Notes: a model not told the origin generated them from the letters alone. A stretch of 64,000 nt of DNA from Cupriavidus sp. D39 (GCF_026627925.1 NZ_JAPNLE010000009.1:2356001-2420000), one strand, 5' to 3'. Numbered from the stretch's first letter, positions 27,901-37,160 are shown. Program-made: numbers and translations.

Positions 27901-27968
27901 CCGGCCACCGTGCTAGCCAGTTGCGAAGATGCGCTACCCTGCGCCGCGCGTTTGCGGGTCAAGATCAT
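24945..27968 (-). CDS. fdhA: Formate dehydrogenase alpha subunit (molybdopterin, Tat-exported)
   Basis: Catalytic subunit oxidising formate to CO2, predicted periplasmic. 1007 residues. A Tat signal (DRRSFLKRSGIGVG, residues about 45-58) follows an unusually long 44-residue n-region; MPTMDRR at 41 could be an alternative start. A [4Fe-4S] cluster is bound by Cys97, Cys100, Cys104 and Cys132. The metal ligand is Cys222 in ARICHSTTVAG, where E. coli FdnG has selenocysteine, so no SECIS element is needed. The molybdopterin dinucleotide-binding C-terminal domain covers about 860-1000 and includes PIILTSGRLVEYEGGGEETR. Belongs to the W/Mo-bis-PGD formate dehydrogenase N type. Confidence 0.97.
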   Translation of the reverse strand: MILTRKRAAQGSASSQLASTVAGHATGRLSERLAAGLAGAMPTMDRRSFLKRSGIGVGAGLAASQLMLLRRADAADAGSAASGGEGKNNIVVRRTVCGHCSVGCAVDAVVQNGVWIRQEPVFDSPINMGAHCAKGAALREHGHGEYRLKYPMKLVNGKYQRISWDQALDEITSRMKEIRQQTGPDSMFFVGSSKHSNEGSYLLRKWVSFFGTNNTDHQARICHSTTVAGVANTWGYGAMTNSYNDMQNARAALYIGSNAAEAHPVSMLHLLHAKENGCKVIVVDPRYTRTAAKSDHYVRVRSGTDIAFLFGMLYHIFKNGWEDQKFLNDRVYGIDKVKEEVLAKWTPDKVEEVCGVPEAEVYMVAEIMAKNRPSTLVWCMGQTQHTIGNAIVRASCIVQLALGNIGVSGGGANIFRGHDNVQGATDVGPNPDSLPGYYGLATGAWKHYAAVWGVDYEWIKKQYASQAMMEKSGTTVSRWIDIVTEKPELIDQDNNVRGVFFWGHAPNSQTRGLEMKKALDKLDLLVVIDPYPSATAAMANMPPPQGDTINPKRAVYLLPACTQFETSGTCTASNRSLQWREKVIEPLFESMPDHTIMQAFAERLGFGKELSKNYKLLEVKRAGRTWMEPEPESILREINASNWTIGYTGQSPERLKSHMRNMEKFDVRTLRCLGGKDPLTGYDLTGDYFGLPWPCYGTPELKHPGSPNLYDTSRHVMDGGGNFRANFGVERDGVSLLAEDGSYSKGADITTGYPEFDHMLLKKLGWWDELTDAEKQKADGKNWKTDLSGGIQRVVMKNHGCHPFGNAKARAVVWNFPDPIPQHREPLYSTRPDMVAKYPTHDDKMAFWRLPTLYKSLQQRNIENKLYEKFPIILTSGRLVEYEGGGEETRSNPWLAELQQENFVEINPRAASERGIRNGDFCWVRTPTGAHIKVRALVTERVGVDTAFIPFHFSGWWQGKDLKDYYPEGAMPIVRGEAVNTATTYGYDAVTMMQETKTTICQIERFA

Positions 27969-28025
27969 GTATCACCCCTGGATGGAAACGAGGTCAAGCG
28001 AGGCGCGCGGCAGGCGCGACGCGGC

Positions 28026-28241
28026 TCACACCAGCGTTGTCCGGTAGTACTTGCGAATATGTTCGGTAACCCGGTAGCCGTCGTTGTCGCTGGGCGTGAC
28101 ATCCGGAATGGCCGAGGTTATGGCCGCATTGGGCACGGCGGGACCGCGCGAGGTCAGCGCGGCGGCGGCGCCGGCAGCGGCAACGACACCTGCGCCGGCA
28201 AGGAAAGTACGGCGTGCGACCCTGTGCTGCTCGTCCTTCAT
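28026..28241 (-). CDS. Small Tat-signal protein associated with formate dehydrogenase
   Basis: 71 residues beginning MKDEQHRVARRTFLAGAG: an RRTFLAG twin-arginine motif and an Ala-rich hydrophobic core to about residue 31. Only about 40 mature residues follow, ending TEHIRKYYRTTLV. AAGGAG lies just before ATG 28241. It lies 57 bp upstream of fdhA. Small proteins of this kind are found beside periplasmic formate dehydrogenases in related bacteria; their role is unknown. It may travel with FdhA through Tat as a subunit or chaperone, which is inference. Confidence 0.82.
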   Translation of the reverse strand: MKDEQHRVARRTFLAGAGVVAAAGAAAALTSRGPAVPNAAITSAIPDVTPSDNDGYRVTEHIRKYYRTTLV

Positions 28242-28251
28242 GGGAACTCCT

Positions 28252-28275
28252 TGGCAAAGAGAGACCAGTTGCCAA
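28252..28275 (-). promoter_or_regulatory. Inverted repeat TTGGCAA-N10-TTGCCAA before the Tat protein gene
   Basis: Arms at 28252-28258 and 28269-28275, directly overlapping the ribosome-binding site of the Tat protein gene. The 200-bp gap to the TorD-like gene also holds an unusually AT-rich patch (about 28280-28316) that could contain a promoter. Possible operator or RNA hairpin controlling fdhA expression separately from the accessory genes. Confidence 0.4.
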
Positions 28276-28441
28276 ACAAGTTATGTAGTCTTTTGCTTAT
28301 ATTAGATTGATATGTGTCGAAAGACCATGCCATGCGCGGGTTTCTACTGACGCCGGCGCTTGAAAAGTGCCATGCATGGAACGTTTGGAACAAGGCCTGA
28401 GACGGATTGCGCGCCCGCTTCCGGCCATCTGCGTTGAAGGC

Positions 28442-29080
28442 TCAATGCATATCAAGCGCGATCGCCTCTACCGCCATGAAGGCTTTCAGCAAAACGGCCA
28501 CCTGTACGTAAAAACGGGCTTGCGGATGGGCCGCCATGGCATCGCATAGCGTGTCCACCCATGGCTGCAGATGGCGCGAAAAGAAGTGCTGCTGCTCGGC
28601 AAGATTGGCAATGCCCGCATCCTCGCCCGCGACCAGGAAGCGCATCACCTCGCACAGCGTGGCGATATGGTCCTCGGTCTCGCTGACATTGTCCTGGCGC
28701 ACCAGGCCATAGCGCGCCAGGTCGTCGCGCAGCGCCACCACAGGGCGTTCGTTGAGGAAGCCGGTCTGGTAGTAGGAGCCGTAGAGAAGGACTTCCGGCT
28801 TGCCCACGCCGATGAACAATTGCTGGTACTCATCGGCAGTCTCGGCGGCCGTGGCGATCGATGCTGCATCGCACAAACCATTCCAGGCTTCGCCCAGCGT
28901 GGTCGCGGCGTCTTCGCCAATGGCACGGTTGGCGGCGATATGGTGCAGCAGCGCGGCATCAGGCGCGCGATACAACAGGGTGGCCAGCAGGCCGTACAGG
29001 TCCGCGCGGGCGGTGTCCTCGGCATTGGCCGTGGCTTCGGTAACCCGGGGAATCAGCTGGATAGGCTGGAAATCTGTCAT
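28442..29080 (-). CDS. TorD/DmsD-family molybdoenzyme chaperone
   Basis: 212-residue cytoplasmic chaperone expected to bind the Tat leader or apo-form of FdhA and guide cofactor insertion before export. All-helical. The region DEYQQLFIGVGKPEVLLYGS and the following SYYQTGFLNERP match the conserved centre of the TorD/NarJ-like family (an ExxxLF and P-rich loop). ATG 29080 (MTDFQPIQLI) is chosen because the upstream part of the open frame is shadow sequence of the polyferredoxin gene. Lies between the polyferredoxin and the Tat protein gene in the same direction. Confidence 0.88.
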   Translation of the reverse strand: MTDFQPIQLIPRVTEATANAEDTARADLYGLLATLLYRAPDAALLHHIAANRAIGEDAATTLGEAWNGLCDAASIATAAETADEYQQLFIGVGKPEVLLYGSYYQTGFLNERPVVALRDDLARYGLVRQDNVSETEDHIATLCEVMRFLVAGEDAGIANLAEQQHFFSRHLQPWVDTLCDAMAAHPQARFYVQVAVLLKAFMAVEAIALDMH

Positions 29081-29187
29081 TTCGTGATGGTTCTCAAGGG
29101 TACCGGAAGATCGGAGTTCCGGATTCGGTCGGCGCAAGCTGCCTTGCCGCGCACGCGGCAAGGCAGCTTGCGTCCCACAGGGCTTGG

Positions 29188-31358
29188 CTACTGCACGGCG
29201 GTGCCGCTGGAGGCGCCGCTGCTCCTTTCCATCATATCCACCACGCGGCAATCGCCGCACATCTTCAGGCGCTCGGCGGCCTCGCCGGCAAACGCCGGGT
29301 GGTCCGCCAGACGGGCCAGCATGGCATGCACCATCTGGGCGGTGCCAAACGGCTTGGCGCAGCGGATGCAATGGAAGGGCTGGGTCTCGGCCAGCGTCAC
29401 GGTGCGGCGCGCGTCTTCGCCGGTGAGCAGCCGCGGCACCAGGGTGATGGCATCTTCCGGGCAGGTGGTCTCGCACAGGCCGCACTGTACGCAGTTGCGC
29501 TCCAGGAAGCCAAGCACCGGACGCTCGGGGTTATCGCGCAGGGCCTGCGAGGGACAAGCACCGACGCAGGCCATGCACAGGGTGCAGCGCCCGGTATCCA
29601 CCGCCACCGCGCCCAGCGGCGCGCCGGCCGGCAGCGGCACGCTGGCCTGCGGGCGCGGCGCGTTGCGCACCAGGTGATCCAGCGCGAAATCCAGCGTCTC
29701 GCGCTTGGCAGCCGCGGCGTGAAAGGCCGCCGGGGGAACGCTGCGCGGCCGGCGCCGGGCGCGCTCAATGGCGCCAGTTGCGCGTCCAGCGTGGCGGCAT
29801 CGGGGCCATCCACCAGCGACAGGTATTCGCCATCGTAGCCAAGCCCTGCCAGGATGGCCTGCCCCACTGCCATCTGCCCGGCCAGCGCCGTGCGATATTG
29901 CGGCGCTTCTCCGCCCGTGAGCATCACGGCGACGCGGCTGGCGCCCCAGCAAATGGCCGACAGCCACAGCTCGAGTCCGCTCGCGGCCGGGTGGAACAGG
30001 CCAACTGGAATCACATTGGGCGGCACGCCGCGCGCCTGGCCCGCGCGCGCGGCGCGGCCCAGCGCCAGGATGGGCGCATTGCCGTATTCCTCGCCGTGCA
30101 GCAGCAGCACCGCATCGCGGCCGCCCGCCGCGCGGTAGGCCGAGACCAGGGTGCGCAGGCGCTCGCCGAGGTAGTCCGGCTTGGGATAGGCGTAGCTGAT
30201 GGCGCCGGTCGGGCACACCGTGGTGCAGGCGCCGCAGCCCATGCATAGGTTGGGCGTGACCTCGATACGGCCGCGCCCGTCATGCCACTGCGAGCGGATC
30301 GCCTGGGTGGAGCAGATATCGATGCAGGCCGTGCAGCCGGTGATCTTATTGCGGCCGTGCGCGCAGATCTTCTCCTTGTACTGGAAGAACTTCGGCTTCT
30401 CGAACTCGCCCACAATCTGGACCAGGGCCAATGCCTGCGAGTGCTGGTGCAGCGCATCCGCGCCGGCGTACAGGTAGCCCTGCGGCGGCGAGTGCATGGT
30501 GAAGGCCGGCGTATCGGCCAGGTCGAAAATCAGGTCGAAGCGCTCGGTGGCGGTCTTGAGCGGGCGCTCGAAATCGATCGCGGCGGCCGCACCGCAAGCC
30601 TTCACGCAGGCGCGGTGGGAGCGGCAGCGGTCCAGGTCGATCTGGTAGCTGAAATCGATGGCGTCTTCGGGGCAGGCTTCGATGCAGGCGTTGCAGCGTG
30701 TGCAGAGATCGAGATCGATCGGATTGCCGCGCCCGGCGCCGCTCTCCCAGCTTGCCTCGAAGGCGCCGAGCCAGCCGCCCAGCTTGACCAATTTGCCGCT
30801 GTGCACCGGGAAGGCCCGTGAGGCAGGCGGGGTGGCTGCACCCATGGCCTCGCCGGCGCCGCTCAGCAGCACCGACACGTCCAGGCCGGATTCGGCGAGC
30901 TTGCCAGCCCAGGTCATGGCGCGCGAAGCAGGCCCGAGGATCAGCACGGCGCCGCCCGAGTGGTAGTCCACCACGGGTACCGGCTCCGGATCGGGCAGCG
31001 CGGCGGCGGCCAGCAGCGCGGCGATCTTGGCGTTGACGGTCTTGGGATCGCGGCGCGCTCCCTGCGACCAGCCGCCGGTTTCCCGGATATTGACGAAACG
31101 CACCGGCGCCGTCATGGCCCCATCGGCCTGGCGCCGGGCAGCCACCTCGGTAAACAGTGCGCGCTCCTGCGTACAGGCCACGATGACGTCGTCCGTGCCG
31201 TCGAGCGCGGCGGTAAAGTCGCCGATCTCGCGGCGGCACAGCAGATGGTGGACCTTGAGCGGTGGGCTGGTGCCTTCTGCCGGGGTCGAACCCTTACCCG
31301 ACAAGGCCGCCCCGTCAAGCGGCATGGTGTCGTTGCAATTGCAAATCAGCGTCGGCAT
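29188..31358 (-). CDS. Polyferredoxin-type 4Fe-4S protein of the formate dehydrogenase cluster, split by a frameshift
   Basis: Predicted iron-sulfur protein with about five [4Fe-4S] sites: CTRCNACIEACP, then RCRSHRACVKAC, CTACIDIC, CMGCGACTTVCP and, after the break, CTLCMACVGACP and CVQCGLCETTCP. As read from ATG 31358 the first frame fails near AAFP and runs on nonsensically to 29397. The second frame gives AAFHAAAAKRETLDFALDHL and continues to the stop at 29188. One extra C in the CCCCC run (plus GGGGG at 29732-29736) joins them into 723 residues. The start could also be ATG 31433. Family members accompany DUF3305/DUF3306 and formate dehydrogenase; a role in electron transfer or cluster assembly is inferred. 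Confidence 0.85.
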
Positions 31359-31457
31359 GGCGAATGCGGCTGGCCGGCCTGGATGCCCCTTTTTAAGGAG
31401 TCTTGCGGCTGGCGAATTGTGGGGGAAGCCCATTGTAGGCCCCCGCGCCGGCAGCGG

Positions 31458-32078
31458 CTACGCGTGTTTGCCTGGGGCCGAATCGTCAGGCTGGCGCGCC
31501 ATGCCGGGTAAATCGGGATCGGCGGCAACTGGCGCGTGCGGCTGCATTTCAGGCGGCACGGCGTGCGAGGACTCCAGCGCCGCGGGCTGGTCCGAGGTTG
31601 CCTGCTCCGCCTGCTGCACCGCCGCGGCGGGCGCATCCACCGCCTGTGCTGCCGCGCGCGCGGCAGCCAGTTCGTCGTCGGTCGGCGCGAACAGGCCCAG
31701 CGTCTCGGACTGGCGCATGCGCCGCAGCACGTCTAGGGGAATCGGGTCGGGCTTGCCGTAGTCGTCGATATAGGTGTCGAGCCCGTCCATCACATTGAAA
31801 TGCGGATCGGCAAACAGGGTCTTGAGCGCGGCGCGCTTGACCGTTTCGTCTACGCCGCGCGCCACGAAGCGCGCAATACTGTCGCCCGGCTGCAGCAAGG
31901 CGGCGTCGGCGAGCGTGGGAAGTGGCTCCGCCGGCGGGGCTGGTTCCGCCTGCCGCTGGACAACGGGCACTGGCGGATCGGCCGGCACGGGTGGCGCCGG
32001 CTCGGGCGCAAGCGGCTGCCCTTCGCGCGCCGCGGCCTTGCGGCGGGACCAGCGCGACAGGAAGGAAGCATCGCTCAT
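31458..32078 (-). CDS. DUF3306 family protein
   Basis: 206 residues, starting MSDASFLSRWSRRKAAAREG, the diagnostic opening of DUF3306. A Pro/Ala-rich segment (about 20-60) precedes a conserved core around RAALKTLFADPHFNVMDGLD and YIDDYGKPDPIPLDVLRRM. The C-terminal third is Ala/Gln-rich and likely disordered. ATG 32078 lies 16 bp after the DUF3305 stop. No enzymatic motif visible. Always-together occurrence with formate dehydrogenase accessory genes in related bacteria suggests a maturation or assembly role; function unknown. Confidence 0.87.
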   Translation of the reverse strand: MSDASFLSRWSRRKAAAREGQPLAPEPAPPVPADPPVPVVQRQAEPAPPAEPLPTLADAALLQPGDSIARFVARGVDETVKRAALKTLFADPHFNVMDGLDTYIDDYGKPDPIPLDVLRRMRQSETLGLFAPTDDELAAARAAAQAVDAPAAAVQQAEQATSDQPAALESSHAVPPEMQPHAPVAADPDLPGMARQPDDSAPGKHA

Positions 32079-32094
32079 ATCGGACCTACCTGCA

Positions 32095-32667
32095 TCAGTT
32101 GCGCGCCCGGTCCTGCGGCGCCTTGAACGATTCCGGGCGGCGGCGTTTCTTGGGTTCGGGGCGGTAGTGCTGCGCCACGTAGGCTTGCAGCCACTCAAGC
32201 TGCTCAGGGGCTAGCGGCACGTTCTCGACGGTTTCGCCGGCATCGAGCCAGCGTCCGGCCTCGTTGTAGGACAGTGTCACCGTCACCGGCACCGGCAGCG
32301 GTTTGCCGTCGCTGGACGTGGGCACGGCAGCCTGTCCGCCCTCCTCTGCCATGCGCCACAGCACGAACCAGCAGGGCGCGGTCGAAGTGAGGTTGAGGTA
32401 ATAGCCCTCGGCCTCGTCGCGGAACAGCGTGACGGCGTAGCCCGGGTACAGCCAGCGCGCGCCGTGTTCGTCCTGCGCCAGGCAGTGGGGCACGGCACCG
32501 AACTCGCCAAGATCCGGCAGCACGGCATCGAGCTCCCATTTCCAGGGCTGCCAGCGGCTGGCCAGCGGCACGCGGCGCATCACCACGGCCATGGTCACGC
32601 CGGGCCGCCCGGCGGGCACGGCCTCGGGGGCCGGGTTGCCTGCAGCGAAGTCGGCTGGCGTGTCCAT
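32095..32667 (-). CDS. DUF3305 family protein
   Basis: 190 residues. After a short variable N-terminus the core begins MAVVMRRVPLASRWQPWKWE, followed by GYAVTLFRDEAEGYYLNLTS and PCWFVLWRMAEE; the latter part has VTLSYNEAGRWLDAGETVEN. The C-terminus is basic (EPKKRRRPESF). These blocks identify DUF3305. No catalytic motif. First gene of the formate dehydrogenase accessory run, right after apbC (5 bp gap), so it could be transcribed with apbC. Confidence 0.87.
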   Translation of the reverse strand: MDTPADFAAGNPAPEAVPAGRPGVTMAVVMRRVPLASRWQPWKWELDAVLPDLGEFGAVPHCLAQDEHGARWLYPGYAVTLFRDEAEGYYLNLTSTAPCWFVLWRMAEEGGQAAVPTSSDGKPLPVPVTVTLSYNEAGRWLDAGETVENVPLAPEQLEWLQAYVAQHYRPEPKKRRRPESFKAPQDRARN

Positions 32668-32672
32668 GGGGA

Positions 32673-33761
32673 TCAGGTGTTTTGCACCACGATGCTGGGG
32701 AACTTGCTGGTCATGTCGCGGGCGCGGTCGGCCACCTTGACAGCCACCTTGCGCGCCATGGCCCGGTACAGCTCGGCGATCGGGCTGTCGGGGTCGGACA
32801 CCACGGTGGGGCGGCCGGAGTCGGCCTGCTCACGAATGGAGCGGTTCAGCGGCATGCTGCCCAGCAGGTCCACGCCGTAGTCCTCGCACATCTTCTCGCC
32901 ACCGCCTTCGCCGAAGATATGCTCGACGTGGCCGCAGCTCGGGCAGCAGTAGACGGCCATGTTTTCGACGAGGCCGAGGATAGGGATGCCCACCTTCTCG
33001 AACATCTTCAGGCCCTTCTTGGCATCCAGCAGGGCGATGTCTTGCGGCGTAGTGACGATTACGGCACCTGTCACCGGCACTTTCTGCGACAGCGTCAACT
33101 GGATGTCGCCGGTGCCCGGGGGCATGTCGACGATCAGGTAGTCGAGATCGTGCCAGTTGGTCTGGCGCAGCAACTGCTCCAGCGCCGAGGTCACCATCGG
33201 GCCGCGCCACACCATCGGGTTGTCCTGCTCGATCAGGAAGCCGATCGAGTTGGCTTGCAGGCCGTGGCCTTCGAGTGGCTCCATGGTCTGGCCGTCGGAC
33301 GACTCCGGGCGGCCATCGATGCCCAGCATCATGGGCAGGCTGGGGCCGTAGATGTCGGCGTCGAGCATGCCCACGCGGGCGCCCTCGGCGGACAGCGCCA
33401 GCGCCAGGTTGACGGCGGTGGTGGACTTGCCCACCCCGCCCTTGCCCGACGCCACGGCGATCACGTTCTTGACGCCCGGCAGCAGCTTGACGCCGCGCTG
33501 CACCGCGTGGGCCACGATTTTCATGCTGACGGCCACGCTGGCATTGGTCACACCGGGCAACTGGCGCAGCGCATCCACCACCTGCTTGCGGATCGGTTCC
33601 AGCTGGCTCTTGCCGGGATAACCCAGCTCCACTTCCAGCGACACATCGCCGCCTTCGACCCGCACATTGCGAGCCGAACGGGTGGACACCAGATCCCGGC
33701 CCGTGTTGGGGTCGATCACGGTGCGCAGGACTTCGGTAACCTGGTCGACGGTGAGGCTCAA
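32673..33761 (-). CDS. apbC: Iron-sulfur cluster carrier protein ApbC/Mrp
   Basis: P-loop ATPase that carries iron-sulfur clusters to apo-proteins, plausible here given the many cluster proteins encoded downstream. 362 residues from TTG 33761 (SLTVDQVTEVLRTVIDP), which has GGAG seven bases upstream; the open frame to 33872 has no family similarity before this point. An N-terminal MIP18/DUF59 domain covers about 1-85. The deviant Walker A GKGGVGKST is at 106-114. CCPSCGH is the cluster-binding CxxC near residue 285. Ends SKFPSIVVQNT. Confidence 0.94.
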   Translation of the reverse strand: MSLTVDQVTEVLRTVIDPNTGRDLVSTRSARNVRVEGGDVSLEVELGYPGKSQLEPIRKQVVDALRQLPGVTNASVAVSMKIVAHAVQRGVKLLPGVKNVIAVASGKGGVGKSTTAVNLALALSAEGARVGMLDADIYGPSLPMMLGIDGRPESSDGQTMEPLEGHGLQANSIGFLIEQDNPMVWRGPMVTSALEQLLRQTNWHDLDYLIVDMPPGTGDIQLTLSQKVPVTGAVIVTTPQDIALLDAKKGLKMFEKVGIPILGLVENMAVYCCPSCGHVEHIFGEGGGEKMCEDYGVDLLGSMPLNRSIREQADSGRPTVVSDPDSPIAELYRAMARKVAVKVADRARDMTSKFPSIVVQNT

Positions 33762-34071
33762 GACAATCTCCGCTACTGAATATGGGAATATGGGGAAGGC
33801 GCGTACTGTATCAAAGTATGAGCGAAGTGCAGCGCAAGGGTAGCGCGAGGGTGGCAAGCCCATGGTCCGCACGTGGAATTACACGCACTTACAACTGTCA
33901 CAGCAACAGGCTTGTGCACCCGGCATCATCTCCTTATTGTAGTGCGCCAGGAACGCAAGCCCGGCGAATACGGTCCAGGGCCTTGTATTCACGTGTCTTC
34001 CGCGTTATTTCTAGTGGTATTGCACGCACCACTTCCAAACAGCCAAAAAAATTCGTCCTGAAGGAGAAAGC
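33762..34071. other. Divergent intergenic region apbC / OmpA lipoprotein
   Basis: 310 bp between two divergent starts. It is more AT-rich than its surroundings and must contain promoters for both genes, but I see no convincing -35/-10 pair. AAGGAGAAAGC just before 34072 is the ribosome-binding site of the lipoprotein gene. No credible small gene. Confidence 0.5.
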
Positions 34072-34704
34072 ATGAAACTCAAGCTTGTCAGCCTTGCCGT
34101 TGTGGCCACCCTTGCCGCCGGCTGCGCCACGGAACAAGGCACCCAGACCGCGGTCGGCACCGGCGTGGGCGCTGCAGTGGGCGCCGGCCTGGGCAACCTG
34201 ATCGGCGGCAATACCACCGGCACGCTCGTCGGCGCGGCGGTTGGCGGGGCCCTGGGCGGGGCCACGGGTTACAACTGGAATGCGATCCGCGGCAAGCTGA
34301 GCAAGGACACCGCGGGCACGGGCACGCAGATCACCGAGCAGCCGGACGGCTCGCTCAAGCTGAACATCCCGAGCCAGGTGACCTTCGATACAGACAGCGC
34401 CAGCATCAAGCCGTCGTTCCGCTCGGTGCTGGACCAGGTCTCGCAGACCCTTGCCCAGCAACAAGACGTCTCCGCCACCGTGGTGGGCCATACCGACAGC
34501 ACCGGCAACCCGAACTACAACATGCAGCTGTCCCAGCGCCGTGCCCAGAGCGTCGCGACCTACCTGGGTGACCGAGGCGTTGCCCGGCCCCGCCTGGCAG
34601 CTGAAGGACGAGGCCAGACCCAGCCGGTCGCGGACAACGCCACCGAGGCCGGACGCACACAAAATCGCCGGGTCGAAATTTATTTGAAACCAATTCAGAG
34701 ATGA
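34072..34704 (+). CDS. OmpA-family lipoprotein with glycine-zipper domain
   Basis: 210 residues. Lipoprotein signal ending LAAGC (Cys18), a glycine-zipper region about 28-65 (GVGAAVGAGLGNLIGG and GAAVGGALGGATGY), then an OmpA/MotB peptidoglycan-binding domain about 100-205 with FDTDSASIKPSFR and GHTDSTGNPNYNMQLSQRRA. Outer-membrane protein that would tie the envelope to peptidoglycan. Strong ribosome-binding site AAGGAG. Stands alone and is followed by a terminator. Confidence 0.93.
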   Translation: MKLKLVSLAVVATLAAGCATEQGTQTAVGTGVGAAVGAGLGNLIGGNTTGTLVGAAVGGALGGATGYNWNAIRGKLSKDTAGTGTQITEQPDGSLKLNIPSQVTFDTDSASIKPSFRSVLDQVSQTLAQQQDVSATVVGHTDSTGNPNYNMQLSQRRAQSVATYLGDRGVARPRLAAEGRGQTQPVADNATEAGRTQNRRVEIYLKPIQR

Positions 34705-34810
34705 TGCGGTCATAGAAATAGGTACCGCTTGTCACCGTTGCTGGCTCGCGATGGGTGGCTGACCTCCCGGGCGGTACCTGATTTCTCCTCCTTTTCCGTT
34801 GTGGAAAGCT

Positions 34811-34837
34811 GCGCCGGCTCTGACCGGCGCTTTTTTT
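34811..34837 (+). terminator. Intrinsic terminator after the OmpA lipoprotein
   Basis: GCGCCGG / CCGGCGC stem with a CTCTGA loop followed by seven T (34831-34837). It is 107 bp after the stop. An 8-bp inverted repeat GGTACCGC / GCGGTACC at 34721-34778 precedes it. Confidence 0.9.
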
Positions 34838-35026
34838 GTCCCCAGCTTATTGAGTGCATTTTGCGTCACTAAACACCAGCCAAAGCCCTCTCTTCGCGCC
34901 ACGCCCCTGCGCAGTGCACGCGCTCGCCGCCCCGCTTGTTAGAATAGCCCTCTCACGGTGCCCGCCCGACTTTGGCGGCGACACCCCCGCCTTACCGTCC
35001 AACCCCTCCTGACCGGCAATTTTTCC

Positions 35027-37096
35027 ATGACCGCACGTCGCATCCTCGTTACTTCTGCCCTGCCCTACGCCAACGGCCAGATCCATATCGGCCACCTGGT
35101 GGAGTACATCCAGACCGACATCTGGGTGCGCTTCCAGCGCATGATGGCGAACGAGGTCTACTACGTCGGCGCGGACGACACGCACGGCACCCCGGTGATG
35201 CTGCGGGCCGAGAAGGAAGGCATTACGCCCAAGGAACTGATCGATCGCGTGTGGACCGAGCACAAGCGCGATTTCGACAGCTTCATGGTGTCGTTCGACA
35301 ACTACTACAGCACCGACTCCGAGGAGAACAAGCAGCTCTCCGAGAAGATCTACCTGGCGCTGAAGGCCGAGGACCTGATCGCCGAGCGCGAGGTCGAGCA
35401 GTTCTACGACCCGGTCAAGAACATGTTCCTGCCGGACCGCTTCATCAAGGGCGAGTGCCCGAAGTGCGGCGCCAAGGACCAGTACGGTGACTCGTGCGAA
35501 GTCTGCGGCACGACCTACGTGCCCACCGACCTGAAAAACCCGTACTCGGTGGTGTCCGGCGCCACGCCGGTGCGCAAGTCCTCCGCGCACTACTTCTTCA
35601 AGCTGTCCGACCCGCGCTGCGAAACCTTCCTGCGCGAGTGGGTGGCCGACCTGGCCCAGCCGGAGGCGGCCAACAAGATGCAGGAATGGCTGGGCGCCGA
35701 AGGCGAGGCCTCCACCCTGTCTGACTGGGATATCTCGCGCGATGCGCCCTACTTCGGCTTCGAGATTCCCGGCGCGCCCGGCAAGTATTTCTATGTGTGG
35801 CTGGATGCGCCGATCGGCTACTACGCCAGCTTCAAGAACCTGGCCGAGAAGAAGGGCATCGACTTCGACGCCTGGGTGGGCCCGCACTCCACCGCCGAGC
35901 AGTACCACTTCATCGGCAAGGACATCCTGTACTTCCACACGCTGTTCTGGCCGGCGATGCTGCGCTTCTCGGGCTATCGCACGCCCACCAACGTGTTCGC
36001 GCACGGCTTCCTGACGGTGGACGGCGCCAAGATGAGCAAGTCGCGCGGCACCTTCATCACCGCGCAGAGCTATATCGACACCGGCATGAACCCGGAATGG
36101 CTGCGCTACTACTTCGCCGCCAAGCTCAACGCCAGCATGGAAGACCTCGACCTGAACCTCGACGACTTCATCGCGCGCGTGAACAGCGACCTGATCGGCA
36201 AGTACGTCAACATTGCCAGCCGCGCCGCCGGCTTCCTCGTCAAGCGCTTCGACGGCGTGGTGGACGAGGCCGCGCTGGCCCATCCGCTGCTCAAGCAGCT
36301 GCGCGAAGCCGCGCCGCAGGTGGCGCAGTTCTATGAAGGCCGCGAGTACAGCAAGGCGCTGCGCCTGGTGATGGAGCTCACGGACTCGGTGAACGCCTTC
36401 GTCGACACGGAGAAGCCGTGGGAGCTGGCACGCGACGAAAGCAAGCGCGCGGCCCTGCACGCGGCCTGCTCGGTCTCGCTGGAAGCCTTCCGCCTGCTCA
36501 CCGTCTACCTCAAGCCGGTGGTGCCGCAGATGGCCGCCGGCGTGGAGCGCTTCCTCAATGTGGAGCCGATGGACTGGCGCGCGATCGACAAGCAACTGTC
36601 GGCTTCGCGCCCGGTGCAGCCGTATTCGCACCTGATGGCGCGCGTGGATGCCAAGCAGGTCGACGCGCTGCTGGCCGCCAACCGCGACTCGCTGCAGGCC
36701 ACCGCGCCCGCCGGTGAAGCGGATGCCGGCGCGGCATCGATCGAGCCCATCGCCGACACCATCACCATTGACGACTTCTCCAAGATCGACCTGCGTGTCG
36801 CCAAGATCGTGGACTGCCAGAAGGTGGAAGGCTCGAGCAAGCTTCTGCAGCTCACGCTGGACCTGGGCGAAGGCAAGACCCGCAATGTCTTCTCCGGCAT
36901 CCAGTCGGCCTACACGCCGGAACAGCTGGTGGGCAAGCTCACCGTGATGGTGGCCAACCTGGCCCCGCGCAAGATGAAGTTCGGGTTGTCCGAGGGCATG
37001 GTGCTGGCCGCATCGGCAGCGGATGAGAAGGCCACGCCGGGACTCTGGATCCTGGAGCCGCACGAAGGCGCGGTGCCGGGCATGCGCATCGGCTAA
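35027..37096 (+). CDS. metG: Methionyl-tRNA synthetase with C-terminal tRNA-binding domain
   Basis: Charges tRNA-Met. 689 residues. Class I signatures: HIGH at residues 20-23 and KMSKS at 335-339. A zinc knuckle has the pattern CPKCG...CEVCG. The C-terminal Trbp111-like domain (about 580-689; [19 protein letters not shown]) allows dimerisation and tRNA binding, as in E. coli MetG. ATG 35027 gives [17 protein letters not shown], the expected start; the longer frame upstream is not conserved-looking. Confidence 0.98.
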   Translation: MTARRILVTSALPYANGQIHIGHLVEYIQTDIWVRFQRMMANEVYYVGADDTHGTPVMLRAEKEGITPKELIDRVWTEHKRDFDSFMVSFDNYYSTDSEENKQLSEKIYLALKAEDLIAEREVEQFYDPVKNMFLPDRFIKGECPKCGAKDQYGDSCEVCGTTYVPTDLKNPYSVVSGATPVRKSSAHYFFKLSDPRCETFLREWVADLAQPEAANKMQEWLGAEGEASTLSDWDISRDAPYFGFEIPGAPGKYFYVWLDAPIGYYASFKNLAEKKGIDFDAWVGPHSTAEQYHFIGKDILYFHTLFWPAMLRFSGYRTPTNVFAHGFLTVDGAKMSKSRGTFITAQSYIDTGMNPEWLRYYFAAKLNASMEDLDLNLDDFIARVNSDLIGKYVNIASRAAGFLVKRFDGVVDEAALAHPLLKQLREAAPQVAQFYEGREYSKALRLVMELTDSVNAFVDTEKPWELARDESKRAALHAACSVSLEAFRLLTVYLKPVVPQMAAGVERFLNVEPMDWRAIDKQLSASRPVQPYSHLMARVDAKQVDALLAANRDSLQATAPAGEADAGAASIEPIADTITIDDFSKIDLRVAKIVDCQKVEGSSKLLQLTLDLGEGKTRNVFSGIQSAYTPEQLVGKLTVMVANLAPRKMKFGLSEGMVLAASAADEKATPGLWILEPHEGAVPGMRIG

Positions 37097-37124
37097 GCGC
37101 ATCGCCTAAGCGCATCGGCAGTCG

Positions 37125-37160
37125 CGGCGGCGGCGGTGGCAACCGCAACCGCCGCCGCCG
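37125..37160. terminator. GC hairpin between convergent metG and lipoprotein gene
   Basis: CGGCGGCGGCGGT (37125-37137) pairs with ACCGCCGCCGCCG (37148-37160). It fills nearly all of the 65-bp gap between the two stops. No T tract. Just before it, a near-tandem repeat GCATCGGCTAAGC / GCATCGCCTAAGC begins at the metG stop. Confidence 0.5.
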
